A DNA stretch of 64,000 nucleotides from an uncultured Rhodospirillales bacterium. GTDB lineage: Bacteria > Pseudomonadota > Alphaproteobacteria > Rhodospirillales > UBA2165. The notes below the pieces were generated by a model, which did no database searches, was not told the origin of the DNA, and worked only from the letters and a program-made list of their open reading frames with translations. Both the position numbers and the translations under genes were made by a program. How positions within the stretch are numbered: position 1 is the stretch's first letter; the number at the start of each line of letters is the position of its first letter. Positions 6,512 through 15,756 of this stretch are shown piece by piece. The stretch spans positions 2,390,281 through 2,454,280 of the forward strand of contig CAJXKD010000001.1 in the NCBI GenBank assembly GCA_913055735.1, given 5' to 3'.

Positions 6512-8296
6512 ATGTCCAAACTGAAAACACTAAAGGGAGCAAATAGCTTACACGATATCGCAAAGATACTCGGTTTCAAACCCAAAGCACTTGCCTACAT
6601 ATTGTATAAAAAAGGCGATGCTGCGAAATACCAAAAGTTTGAAATCCCCAAGCGCACTGGCGGTACGCGCACGATTAGCGCTCCTTCTGATGACCTTAAG
6701 AATTTGCAGAGCCGACTGTCTGAACTTCTTCAAGATTGTGTGGAAGAGATCAACCAGCCGAAAAATTTTAGTGGGGCGATATCTCACGGGTTTAGACGCG
6801 GGCATTCCATCATAACTAATGCAAGCGCGCATAAGAACAGACGTTATGTGTTTAATATCGATCTCGAAAATTTTTTTGGAACGATTAACTTCGGTAGGGT
6901 TCGCGGTTTTTTTATAAAGAACAAAAATTTTGAACTTTCGCCGGCTGCTGCAACTGTAGTTACCCAAATTGCTTGTTTTGAGAATAGTTTGCCTCAAGGG
7001 AGTCCCTGTTCGCCGGTCATCTCCAACCTGGTGGCCCACATCCTAGATATTAGATTGGCAAAACTTGCACATAAAACTGGTTGTCATTATTCAAGGTACG
7101 CTGACGACCTGACCTTTTCCACCAATAAGCCAACGTTCCCAATTGAAATTGCGAAGCCTGTCGAAGAAGAGGCTAATAAATGGGTGGTTGGCGATGACCT
7201 CAACACAATTGTTGGTAAAGCGGGGTTCGCAGTAAACTCTGCAAAGACCAGAATGCAGCTAGAGCGTTCGCGACAAGATGTGACAGGGCTAGTAGTCAAC
7301 CGAAAGGTCAACACTCGGGTTGAGTATCGCCGTAGCGCACGGGCGATGACGGATAGGCTCTTGAAGCAGGGAAAATTTTATCGAAAACAAGTCTCCGTAG
7401 ATGAGAATGGCAATGAGGTGATTTCCGAAGTCGATGGTACTGTTCCAGAGTTGAACGGGATTTTGAGCTTCATCAATTCACCGAGAATGCACCGTATAAA
7501 GTCGTTTTTAGAAAGGCCTCAAAAAAATAAGGAGCACTCTAGAAAGATAAACGCGAGGGAAGTCCAGATTGCGTTTCCATTGAACTCAAATGAAACTTTG
7601 TATGGTGACTTGTTGTTCTATAAGGACTTCCACGCACCTGCGTCCCCTCTAATCGTCTGCGAGGGAAAGACTGACAATATCTATTTAAAAGCAGCGGTAC
7701 GGCAAACTATCGGCAAATTCCCATTGCTTGCTGAGAAGCCGCGGGGCCAGCCGATTGATGTGAAAGTTCGATTTTACAAATACACAGATACGACGGCACG
7801 TATTCTCAACCTGGCGGGAGGAGTTGGAGATCTTTGCAAGATCATCAGCCTTTATGGGAGCATAGGAAAAAAAATTTCGGCTCCCAATTCGGAGTTTCCC
7901 GTAATTCTATTTACTGACAATGATAGTGGCGCCAAGGGGAAAGGCGGTATCTTCTCAAAGATGAAATCCGCGTTACGTGGGAAGCCAGATGGCAACGAGC
8001 CGTTCTATTTCTTAGGCGGTAACCTTTACGTTGTGCCAACACCAGTCAGCGCAAACGGTGACGACACAGTGATCGAAGATTTTTTCGACACCCAAACGAA
8101 GAGCATAAAACTCGGTAATAAGAAATTTAACCCGGCTAAATCCGGTTTCGACAGCAAGACGGAATATGGAAAATACCTTTTTGCGGAGCAGGTTGTCCGA
8201 AAACACCAAGATAAAATCAATTTTGCCGGGTTTGAACCAATTCTTGAACGTATTCAATTGGTCATTAATGAACACGCTAAGAAATTAGCGGGGTGA
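6512..8296 (+). CDS. Retron reverse transcriptase with C-terminal TOPRIM domain
   Basis: This 594-aa protein has the palm and fingers of a retron RT at residues 1 to about 325. Visible motifs are NASAH 103-107 (the retron NAxxH signature), FNIDLENFF with Asp117, PQGSPCSP 161-168, the YADD active site 196-199, and VTG 257-259 (the retron thumb motif). A TOPRIM domain follows: Glu384 in VCEGKTD and Asp469/Asp471 in FTDNDSG form the metal site. RT-TOPRIM fusion is the architecture of Ec67/Eco2 retrons, known for anti-phage defence with the TOPRIM as effector. The msr-msd lies just upstream. The gene is AT-rich against its neighbours, suggesting transfer. No strong ribosome site precedes the ATG. 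Confidence 0.95.
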   Translation: MSKLKTLKGANSLHDIAKILGFKPKALAYILYKKGDAAKYQKFEIPKRTGGTRTISAPSDDLKNLQSRLSELLQDCVEEINQPKNFSGAISHGFRRGHSIITNASAHKNRRYVFNIDLENFFGTINFGRVRGFFIKNKNFELSPAAATVVTQIACFENSLPQGSPCSPVISNLVAHILDIRLAKLAHKTGCHYSRYADDLTFSTNKPTFPIEIAKPVEEEANKWVVGDDLNTIVGKAGFAVNSAKTRMQLERSRQDVTGLVVNRKVNTRVEYRRSARAMTDRLLKQGKFYRKQVSVDENGNEVISEVDGTVPELNGILSFINSPRMHRIKSFLERPQKNKEHSRKINAREVQIAFPLNSNETLYGDLLFYKDFHAPASPLIVCEGKTDNIYLKAAVRQTIGKFPLLAEKPRGQPIDVKVRFYKYTDTTARILNLAGGVGDLCKIISLYGSIGKKISAPNSEFPVILFTDNDSGAKGKGGIFSKMKSALRGKPDGNEPFYFLGGNLYVVPTPVSANGDDTVIEDFFDTQTKSIKLGNKKFNPAKSGFDSKTEYGKYLFAEQVVRKHQDKINFAGFEPILERIQLVINEHAKKLAG

Positions 8297-8309
8297 ATTT
8301 CCTCTTCTT

Positions 8310-8319
8310 AGCCAAAAAA
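8310..8319 (+). repeat. Direct repeat flanking the retron (right copy)
   Basis: AGCCAAAAAA repeats the sequence at 6333-6342 and lies in the 30-base gap between the RT stop and the stop of the convergent ligase gene. It may mark the cassette boundary. Confidence 0.35.
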
Positions 8320-8326
8320 GATTCTT

Positions 8327-10000
8327 TTAATTTGTCGATGTGGCCGCGCCCCCAAACTCCCGCTCCTGCAGTTCCCGCCAGTTGACCTTGCCCGTGGTGC
8401 CGCGGGGCAGGGCGTCGACGAATTCGATGATCCGCGGCGCCTTGTAGGGCGCCATCTGCTCGTGCGCCCAGTCTATAATTTCCTTGGCGCTGGTGTCCCC
8501 GGCGCCGTCCTTTAACACGATCACCGCTTTCACCGTTTCGCCGCGCCGCGCGTCGGGCGCGGCGATGATGCAGCAATCGCGCACCGCCGGGTGCCGGTAC
8601 ATCATGGATTCCACCTCCACCGGCCACACCTTGAGCCCGGCGGCGTTGATCATCCGCTTCAGCCGTTCGGCGAAAAAGAAATAGCCGTCCTCGTCCATCC
8701 AGCCGATGTCGCCGGTGCGGTACCACGTTTTGCCGCCGATCTCGACGAAGGCCTCGCGGTTGGCCGCGTCGTTGTTCCAATAGCCGCTAAAAAGACTCGC
8801 CCCGCGCAGCACGATCTCGCCGGACTCGCCGGGCGGCAGCGGGTCGTGCGTGTCGATATCGATCACCCTGCTTTCCATGCCGAAAATGGGAATGCCCATG
8901 CATTGCAGCTTGATGCGGTCCGGCGGGTTCACATGACTTTGGCAGCAGATCTCAGTGAGGCCGTAGCCCTCGAGGAATTTGAGCCCGTAGGTGTCGAGGA
9001 GCTTCTGCGATTGCGCCGCCGGCATGGCCGCGCCGCCGCCCGAGATCACCTTGACGCTTTTCAGGCTATAGCGCGCCGCTTCGGGATCGGACAGCAGATC
9101 GCCCGCCATCACCGGCACCATGTTGAGGTGCGTGCAGTGAAATTCTTCGACCAGCCGCGCGGCGAGGGCCGGGTTCCAGCGCTGCATGAGGACGATGGTA
9201 GCGCCCACCAGGATCGACCGGTTCATGCCCATCTGCTGGCCACTGATGTGGGTCATGGGCGCGACCACCAGCGCGACGGAATGCTCGTCCAGATCCTCCC
9301 ACAAAGCGGAGTTGAGGCTGGAGGCCTGAATGGCGGCGTGGGTGAGCATGCAGCCCTTGGGCAGGCCGGTGGAGCCGGACGTGTAGGGCAGGGCGGCGAG
9401 GGCATCCTGCGCGATCTCCACCGCATCGGCGGTGAGGTTCGCGGCGAGCGCCTTGGCCCAGGTCACGATTGTCGGGTCGTTGAAGGTTTGCGCGGGCGCC
9501 CGCACATCGTCGGGCGTGTCCATGTCCATCGGTGGACTAGCGTAATCGTTATAGGCGATGGCGATGCGCTTCGTGAAGCTCCCGGCCAACTCGGCGGTGT
9601 TGTCCATCAACTCCTGGCCGACGAAAGCGGCGGTGGCGCCGCTGTCGGTGACGAAATGCTCCAACTCGTGCGCCCGGTTCATGGGGCTCACCGGCACGAC
9701 GACGGCGCCGCATTTGAGGATGGCGGTGAAGGCGAAGATGTAGTGCGGCGAGTTTTGCGCATAGAGCAGCACCCGGTCGCCTTTTTGGACGCCCGCGTCT
9801 TTTTGCAGATAGCCCGCCAGCCGGTCGACGGCGTCCTTTGCCTCGGCCCACGAGATCGCGCGGCCATAAAAATGAATGAAGGCGCGGTCGCCGAACCGCG
9901 CCGCGGCGGCATCGAGGTTCGCGTGCACCGGCACCGACGGATAGGTCAGTTCTTTCGGATGATGCTTGGGCCACCATTTGAAATGCGGCGCATCCTGCAT
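8327..10000 (-). CDS. AMP-dependent acyl-CoA synthetase/ligase
   Basis: This 557-aa protein is a class I adenylate-forming enzyme that activates a carboxylic acid to its CoA thioester through an acyl-AMP. Motifs seen are the P-loop LPYTSGSTGLPKG near residues 204-216, the acyl-binding YGLTEI, TGDIGWMDEDGYF with the adenine-ribose Asp, and the C-terminal Lys in PRGTTGKVNW. GGGAG about 10 bases upstream favours the ATG at 10000; a longer upstream reading is antisense to the next gene. It is divergent from an enoyl-CoA hydratase-thiolase pair, so it probably supplies their acyl-CoA. Substrate length or aromaticity is not determinable. Confidence 0.9.
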   Translation of the reverse strand: MQDAPHFKWWPKHHPKELTYPSVPVHANLDAAAARFGDRAFIHFYGRAISWAEAKDAVDRLAGYLQKDAGVQKGDRVLLYAQNSPHYIFAFTAILKCGAVVVPVSPMNRAHELEHFVTDSGATAAFVGQELMDNTAELAGSFTKRIAIAYNDYASPPMDMDTPDDVRAPAQTFNDPTIVTWAKALAANLTADAVEIAQDALAALPYTSGSTGLPKGCMLTHAAIQASSLNSALWEDLDEHSVALVVAPMTHISGQQMGMNRSILVGATIVLMQRWNPALAARLVEEFHCTHLNMVPVMAGDLLSDPEAARYSLKSVKVISGGGAAMPAAQSQKLLDTYGLKFLEGYGLTEICCQSHVNPPDRIKLQCMGIPIFGMESRVIDIDTHDPLPPGESGEIVLRGASLFSGYWNNDAANREAFVEIGGKTWYRTGDIGWMDEDGYFFFAERLKRMINAAGLKVWPVEVESMMYRHPAVRDCCIIAAPDARRGETVKAVIVLKDGAGDTSAKEIIDWAHEQMAPYKAPRIIEFVDALPRGTTGKVNWRELQEREFGGAATSTN

Positions 10001-10136
10001 CCCAGTTTCTCCCACATCGTCTTTTTTAGCGCGCGCCCGTTTCTCGGACCCGCCGGCCCTTTTCCTAGTGTTTGGGGGCCGTCTTTGATATTCGAGATCA
10101 TCAACGAAACGAAAGCCGAGATAAAGGGGCTTACGA

Positions 10137-11054
10137 GTGGGGACGGAAAAGCACGAATTCGCGCGGCTGGAACGTGTCAATGATGTCCGGGGGACCATCG
10201 GCGTCCTCACCCTCGACAACCCACCGGTCAATTGCGTCGCGCATCCCCTGCGCAAGGCCCTGTTCGCGGCGCTGGAAATGGCGGAGCACGATCCGGGTGT
10301 GAAGGCCGTGGTGATGATCGGCGCGAGCAAGGTGTTCTCGGCCGGGGCGGATTTGAATGAAATGGACACCCCCGCCGCCATGGCCGAGCCCAACCTGCAC
10401 ACCACCCTCATCGAGGCGATGGAGGCCATGACCAAGCCGGTCATCGCCGCGATCCACGGCGCGGCCATCGGCGGTGGGCTCGAACTGGCCCTCGGCGCCC
10501 ATTACCGGGTGGCGGTCCCGGACGCCAAGCTGGGCCTCCCCGAAGTGACCCTAGGGTTGATGCCGGGGGCGGGCGGCACCCAGCGTCTGCCGCGTGCGTT
10601 GGGGTTGGAGCGCGGGTTGAGCGCGATCCTCTCCGGGCGGCTGTTCCCGGCGCGCGAGGCCGAGGGCACCGGCCTCATCGATGAAATTATCGGCGGCGAT
10701 CTTCGGGACGGCGCCATTGCCTTCGCGAAACGCGTGGCGGATGTGCGGCCCCTGCCGCGACTGCGCGACGTGACGATCACCCATCCCAACGCCGAAGCCT
10801 TCCTGCAATTCGCACGTGGCGCGGCGCGGGCCGATAAGCGGCGTCTGCCGGGCCTGCTGCCCGCCGTCGAAGCGGTGGCGGCCGCCGTGTTCAAGCCTTT
10901 CGACGACGGGCTCGCTTTCGAACTGGCCGAATTTTCGCGCTTGCGCGAAGCGCCCGAAACCCGCGCCTTCCGCGATGCCTTCCTGGCGGAGCGGAAGCGC
11001 ACCCCCTCCAATACGGGAGCCGCCACGGGAGCCACCATGGGAGCCACCAAATGA
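10137..11054 (+). CDS. Enoyl-CoA hydratase/isomerase family protein
   Basis: This 305-aa crotonase-fold protein hydrates or isomerises enoyl-CoA. The oxyanion-hole segment is [10 protein letters not shown]. Then GGGLELAL and LGLPEV supply the glutamates used by FadB-type hydratases, followed by [14 protein letters not shown]. The start codon is GTG at 10137, with AAGGGG upstream. Its sequence is closer to the N-terminal domain of multifunctional beta-oxidation enzymes than to short crotonases. The C-terminal tail (residues 290-305) is low-complexity, with repeated GAT-type residues. It overlaps the thiolase start by 4 bases, indicating translational coupling. Confidence 0.9.
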   Translation: MGTEKHEFARLERVNDVRGTIGVLTLDNPPVNCVAHPLRKALFAALEMAEHDPGVKAVVMIGASKVFSAGADLNEMDTPAAMAEPNLHTTLIEAMEAMTKPVIAAIHGAAIGGGLELALGAHYRVAVPDAKLGLPEVTLGLMPGAGGTQRLPRALGLERGLSAILSGRLFPAREAEGTGLIDEIIGGDLRDGAIAFAKRVADVRPLPRLRDVTITHPNAEAFLQFARGAARADKRRLPGLLPAVEAVAAAVFKPFDDGLAFELAEFSRLREAPETRAFRDAFLAERKRTPSNTGAATGATMGATK

Positions 11055-12235
11055 CCGACGCCGTCATCGTTTCCACCGCCCGCACCGGCCTCGCCAAATC
11101 CTGGCGCGGCGCCTTCAACATGACCCACGGCGCCACCCTCGGCGGCCACGTGGTGGCGGGCGCCGTCGACCGTGCCGGTATCGACCCGGCCGAGGTCGAG
11201 GACGTGGTGATGGGCTGTGGCAACCCCGAAGGCGCCAACGGCTTCAACATCGCCCGCCAAAGCGCGTTGCGCGCCGGGCTCCCCGTGTCGGTGCCGGGCG
11301 TCACCGTCAATCGTCTCTGTTCGTCGGGGCTCAACGCCATCGCCCTCGCGGCACAGCGGGTGATCGCCGGGGAATGCGACGTGCTGGTCGCCGGCGGTCT
11401 CGAAAGCATCTCCTGCGTGCAGAACGAAATGAACCAGCACATGATGCAGGAGCCCTGGCTCAAGGAACACAAGCCGACCCTTTACTGGTCCATGCTCAAG
11501 ACCGCCGAGGTGGTTGCCGAGCGCTACGGCATTTCGCGCGAGGATCAGGACCAATATGGTGTGCAGAGCCAGCTACGCGCCGCCGCCGCGCGCGACGCCG
11601 GCAAGTTCGATGACGAGATCCTGCCCATGACCACCACCATGGCACTGCAGGATCGCGACACCGGTGAGCTTTCCACCCGCGAAGTCACCATCGCCGCTGA
11701 CGAAGGCATCCGGCCTGACACGACCTATGAAGGCGTCTCCAATATCCGCCCCGCCCTGGAAGGGGGCGTCGTGTCGGCGGGCAACGCCAGCCAGTTCTCC
11801 GACGGCGCCTCGGCCTGCGTGGTGATGAACGCGAAACTCGCCGAGAAACGCGGCCTTGAACCCCTCGGCATCTTTCGCGGTTTCGCCGCCGCCGGCTGCG
11901 AGCCCGACGAGATGGGCATCGGGCCGATCTTTGCCGTGCCCAAGCTGCTCGACCGCGTGGGCAAGAAGGTCGCCGACGTCGATCTGTGGGAACTCAACGA
12001 AGCCTTCGCCGTGCAGGTGATCTATTGCCGCGACCAACTGGGCATCCCAGACGAGGCCCTCAACGTCAATGGCGGCGCTATCGCCGTCGGCCACCCTTAC
12101 GGCTGCTCGGGCGCGCGGATGGCCGGCCATGCGCTCATCGAGGGGCGTCGGCGCGGCGCGCGCTTCGCCGTCGCCACCATGTGCGTCGGCGGCGGCCAGG
12201 GCGCGGCGGCGCTGTTCGAGATCAATGGGAGCTGA
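11051..12235 (+). CDS. Acetyl-CoA acyltransferase (thiolase)
   Basis: This 394-aa thiolase catalyses CoA-dependent cleavage of 3-oxoacyl-CoA, or the reverse condensation. The three catalytic residues are in the expected places: Cys90 in [10 protein letters not shown], His348 in GHPYGCSG and Cys378 in MCVGGGQG. Its length is standard for the family. The ATG overlaps the hydratase stop by 4 bases. With the divergent acyl-CoA ligase it completes activation, hydration and thiolysis. A 3-hydroxyacyl-CoA dehydrogenase and an acyl-CoA dehydrogenase are not present here and must come from elsewhere. Confidence 0.95.
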   Translation: MTDAVIVSTARTGLAKSWRGAFNMTHGATLGGHVVAGAVDRAGIDPAEVEDVVMGCGNPEGANGFNIARQSALRAGLPVSVPGVTVNRLCSSGLNAIALAAQRVIAGECDVLVAGGLESISCVQNEMNQHMMQEPWLKEHKPTLYWSMLKTAEVVAERYGISREDQDQYGVQSQLRAAAARDAGKFDDEILPMTTTMALQDRDTGELSTREVTIAADEGIRPDTTYEGVSNIRPALEGGVVSAGNASQFSDGASACVVMNAKLAEKRGLEPLGIFRGFAAAGCEPDEMGIGPIFAVPKLLDRVGKKVADVDLWELNEAFAVQVIYCRDQLGIPDEALNVNGGAIAVGHPYGCSGARMAGHALIEGRRRGARFAVATMCVGGGQGAAALFEINGS

Positions 12236-12241
12236 GGAATG

Positions 12242-12258
12242 AGGCCGTTTTTCGGCCT
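12242..12258 (+). terminator. Terminator-like hairpin after the thiolase gene
   Basis: AGGCCG-TTTTT-CGGCCT forms a 6-bp stem 6 bases after the thiolase stop. No U-rich tail follows, so termination efficiency is uncertain. Confidence 0.45.
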
Positions 12259-12299
12259 TCGCTAACGGATTTTAAGGCTCTCCCGGCCTAAATCGGGGG

Positions 12300-15290
12300 A
12301 TGAACCACAGCGCACCGAAGCCCGCTACAGGCCCCCACATGCCGACCCTCAATGGTGTCGGCGATTTTCGCCTGCCCAACACTGCCGAGATGGCGGCGAG
12401 CTACGGCGGCGCCGAAGAGGCCTTCGCCCAGGGAAACTACGAATTGGCGGCCATGCTGGCGGCCCGGGAGGACGATGACGAACTGGCGGCGTCGGCGATC
12501 ATCCTCTGCGGTGGCTTGCATCAGGGCCTCGACAAACTTGAGAAGTGTGAATGGCGGCGGCCCGATACCGCGTTCGCCGCGGCCTACGCCCATTGGTGCC
12601 TCGGCGACATTGATCAAGCGCGCGACGTATTGACCGATGCGCCGACTGTCGATGGCGACACCCGCGACCGCTTGCTTTCGGCGATGGCGCGGACGTCTTA
12701 CACGGTGACGGTCATTGCTGATGATAATAATACGCGTGGTGCGCCGTTGGGACCGGGGCCCGGATTCACCATTCACCATCTATGCACCGAGGATTTTCAG
12801 GTGCGGCGTGACGAGGCGCTTGCGCGCATCGCCGAAAGCGACCTGATCTACACTTTTGACCCGCTCGACGAGGAGATATTGCGCGCGGCGGACCGCGCTG
12901 GGGTTCCCGTCGTTTCGGTATGCGGTGATCTCGATCAGGCGTTTGTCGGCTGGGACGATACCTATGCGGCGAGCGCCCTCATTCTTGGCGGTATGACCTT
13001 CGATCACTATTTCCTGGCGGCGCTGTATAAGGCGCGTGTCGCTTGTTTCTCCGGCCTAACGTTTCGTGAAAATAGGGGCGAGCCGGTCACTTGTGACGGT
13101 CCGCGCCCTGTCGACCTGTTCTTTAGCGGCAAAGCGTTTGCACCGCATTGGGCGGACAAAGCCCGCTTCCTGTTCCGCCTTGCGACATTCGATGATCCGG
13201 ACCTCAATATCCACGTTGTGCAGGGGTATCTGGATCAAGCCAGCTACAGGAAAGCCGTGGTCGGCAGCAAGTATGTGGTGCTCTATAACCGCACCGGTTA
13301 CAGCGTCAGCCATGACCGGGGCATCGAGGTGCTGACATACGGCGGCAACGGCCTTGCTGCTGACGGTATTCCGGCTCACTACATTCTCGGTGACGCCGGA
13401 AGGCGCGTTGCCCAGATCTCCTGGGATCAGTTGGACGCGGACCTTCAACATCTTCTGGCGGCAGAGGCGCCCGGCGCCTTGGAGGCGGACGCCGAGATAT
13501 TGGAAGACTTTTACGCACCGCCGCCATTACGGGACCGCCGGGCGCTGCTGTTCTGTCTGTACCAGTTTGTTCTCGGCACCGAAGAACGTGCCGATATGCT
13601 GGAGAGACAAAGAAAACGCGCCGATCCTGTGCGGCATAAGGCGGTTTTCGATTTCCTGAAGCAGCCGCTCGATGAGGCCAAGCAACAACGTGTGTGCGAT
13701 CTTTACGACAGCTTACGGGAACGGGCGGCTGACGACATTCTTGAGCGGTTCAACTATGGCTGCCTTCTATGGCTGATGGGAAAGCGTGCCGCGGCCGTCG
13801 AAGCGTTTGCCGCCGTTCTCGCACAAGAAGCGGAAGGCCGCCTCGATCCGGTATCGAGCATACAACTTCCGCATCTGGTGCAGTCGTTCTCGGAGTTGAT
13901 GCCCTTTCAGAGTTTTCATAAGGGCCTTCTTCTCGATGAATCGGCATGCGACAAGATGTATCCGCATGTCCGGCATGTCGTCGGCGCGACGGCGCGTACC
14001 TATCTGGCGCTGGATCATCTGCAGAATGACCGCATCGGCGCGGCGTGCGATCTGCTGCAAGAGGCGCTTCGATCATGTCCCGAACATCATCCGGCGGCGC
14101 GCTTGCTGACCAAGGCGCTTTACGCGGGCGGTGCCGAGCCCGCCGCGATCGCCAAGGCCTTTCTGATGGTTGCCGATCTCTACCCGCCGGATATGGGCGA
14201 AGTGCTTCCCTATGGCATCGCGGCCTTGGAGAAGCTGGGGGCGCTGGAGTTGGCGCAAGAATACGCCCGAAAATGGGCCTATTTCATGACGAGGGTCAGT
14301 TGGATTGACACCAACGGGCTGAAACTCACACAAGATACAGTGAACACGGTCAATCGGTACGCCTGGCAATTCCCGGCGGCACTTCAGCTTCGTTTGAAGG
14401 AGATGCAGAAGGGAAGCCCGAGCACCGTTGACCGCCTGTTTTCGGGGCGGCCGGTCGTCCAGCATCCGTTTGTGGCGGCCAACGGTCTGGACGTTATTCG
14501 GGATGCCCTTAAGACGGACCAGCCGTATTTCGGTGACAGCGCGGTCGGCGCACAATCGTCTTCGCAGCAATACGGCCATTTGGCCGCTTTGGTCAAAGCG
14601 GTCGCGTCGCGGCGAGGTGATCGGCTGCTTCGCGTTCTGGAGATCGGGTCGTGGATCGGCGGTTCCGCCATCACCTGGGCCAAGGCGATCAAGGCATATC
14701 ATCCGGCGGCGGGGCAGGTGACGTGCGTTGATCCGTGGTTGCCCTACCGGGCCGATCACGCTGTGCAGAACGACGGCGAAAAGTCGATGAACGAAATTCT
14801 GGAAAGCGATCTGGCGTTCGAACTGTTCCGGCACAACGTCAGGACAACGGGTGTCGAGAACCTCATTGAGACGCGGCGCGGAACAAGTGCCGAGGCCATG
14901 CCGCATCTCGAGCCGGAATCCTTCGACATCATCTATATCGATGGCGATCACGACTACGACGCCGTTCGGTTCGATTTGCACGCGGCCGCCTCGAAGCTCA
15001 AAGTCGGCGGAATTTTATGCGGCGACGATCTCGAAAAACAGGCCCACGAAGTGGATCGAAAAGAGCTTCGATATGCGGTCGCCAACAAGCTGGAGTACGT
15101 CAAAGACACGCCAACGGGACAGGCCTACCACCCGGGCGTGACATTGGCCGTTTCGGAATTCGCGCCCAAGGTTCACGTCAAAGACGGAATTTGGTTTTTG
15201 CGGAAAACGAAAACCGGCTGGGAACCCTTCGGGTTTCCCAGCGCGAACACGCCGGCGGATGTCCTGCCGGCTAATTTAGCCTGGACATAG
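12300..15290 (+). CDS. Large multidomain glycosyltransferase-like/TPR/methyltransferase protein
   Basis: This 996-aa protein is probably cytoplasmic. Residues about 1-130 are helical. Residues about 130-430 resemble a CgeB/GT-B-like glycosyltransferase (DLFFSGKAF, then VVLYNRTGYSVSHDRGIEV). Residues about 450-700 look like TPR-type helices. The C-terminal 250 residues are a class I SAM-dependent methyltransferase: VLEIGSWIGGSA near 778, VTCVDPW, and DIIYIDGDHDYDAV near 875. The methyltransferase assignment is clear; the glycosyltransferase is by resemblance. The arrangement suggests building and methylating a surface glycan or modifying a protein. Only a weak site precedes the ATG, and an in-frame ATG follows 13 codons later. 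Confidence 0.8.
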   Translation: MNHSAPKPATGPHMPTLNGVGDFRLPNTAEMAASYGGAEEAFAQGNYELAAMLAAREDDDELAASAIILCGGLHQGLDKLEKCEWRRPDTAFAAAYAHWCLGDIDQARDVLTDAPTVDGDTRDRLLSAMARTSYTVTVIADDNNTRGAPLGPGPGFTIHHLCTEDFQVRRDEALARIAESDLIYTFDPLDEEILRAADRAGVPVVSVCGDLDQAFVGWDDTYAASALILGGMTFDHYFLAALYKARVACFSGLTFRENRGEPVTCDGPRPVDLFFSGKAFAPHWADKARFLFRLATFDDPDLNIHVVQGYLDQASYRKAVVGSKYVVLYNRTGYSVSHDRGIEVLTYGGNGLAADGIPAHYILGDAGRRVAQISWDQLDADLQHLLAAEAPGALEADAEILEDFYAPPPLRDRRALLFCLYQFVLGTEERADMLERQRKRADPVRHKAVFDFLKQPLDEAKQQRVCDLYDSLRERAADDILERFNYGCLLWLMGKRAAAVEAFAAVLAQEAEGRLDPVSSIQLPHLVQSFSELMPFQSFHKGLLLDESACDKMYPHVRHVVGATARTYLALDHLQNDRIGAACDLLQEALRSCPEHHPAARLLTKALYAGGAEPAAIAKAFLMVADLYPPDMGEVLPYGIAALEKLGALELAQEYARKWAYFMTRVSWIDTNGLKLTQDTVNTVNRYAWQFPAALQLRLKEMQKGSPSTVDRLFSGRPVVQHPFVAANGLDVIRDALKTDQPYFGDSAVGAQSSSQQYGHLAALVKAVASRRGDRLLRVLEIGSWIGGSAITWAKAIKAYHPAAGQVTCVDPWLPYRADHAVQNDGEKSMNEILESDLAFELFRHNVRTTGVENLIETRRGTSAEAMPHLEPESFDIIYIDGDHDYDAVRFDLHAAASKLKVGGILCGDDLEKQAHEVDRKELRYAVANKLEYVKDTPTGQAYHPGVTLAVSEFAPKVHVKDGIWFLRKTKTGWEPFGFPSANTPADVLPANLAWT

Positions 15291-15338
15291 GCCCACGCAT
15301 GGCATTCGCTACGACCCAATATCTTGGGGAGGGGAAAT

Positions 15339-15743
15339 ATGCCGGGGTGGATTTCAGAAGCATCAGGTTTGGAGATCGCGGCGCGGCTGATCTTCGTCGC
15401 GTTCTTCGTCATCTCCGGACTCTATAACCTGTACAAACGAAGGGTCGATGATCATGTCGACCGGCTGCGGGCGGCGCGGACGCCGTTCCCGGCGCTCACC
15501 TATTGGATCGCGATCGTGTTGCAGTTCGCCGCCTCGGCGCTGGTGTTGTTCTCTTCCGGCAACGGTGCCGTGTGGGGTGTCGCCGGCATGATCCTGTTCA
15601 CGGCGCTCGCGAGTTTTCTCCTGCTCCGCTTCTGGGAGGTCGACGACCCGTCGCGCCGCGACGGCATGCGTAATGCTTTCCTGTCCAACGGCGCCATCCT
15701 GGCGGGACTTTTGTTGCTGCTGCAGGCCGTGTGGCGGCCATAA
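15339..15743 (+). CDS. DoxX-family small membrane protein
   Basis: This 134-aa protein has four predicted transmembrane helices with a short charged loop (LYKRRVDDHVDRLRAA) after the first, the pattern of DoxX/DoxD-like proteins. GGGGAGGGG just upstream fixes the ATG at 15339 rather than an earlier in-frame TTG. Family members are often linked to thiosulfate or quinone redox, or are of unknown function. The stop lies 13 bases from the stop of the convergent gene at 15757. Confidence 0.75.
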   Translation: MPGWISEASGLEIAARLIFVAFFVISGLYNLYKRRVDDHVDRLRAARTPFPALTYWIAIVLQFAASALVLFSSGNGAVWGVAGMILFTALASFLLLRFWEVDDPSRRDGMRNAFLSNGAILAGLLLLLQAVWRP

Positions 15744-15756
15744 CCGCCGTAGAGCC

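Noticed and set aside
8591..10183. Long plus-strand ORF of 530 codons
   Set aside because: It is fully antisense to the acyl-CoA ligase, whose AMP-binding motifs and codon use are clear; the translation is low-complexity and matches no family.
10001..10468. N-terminal extension of the acyl-CoA ligase frame to 10468
   Set aside because: The extension is antisense to the enoyl-CoA hydratase and matches nothing; a ribosome site and the normal family N-terminus support ATG at 10000.
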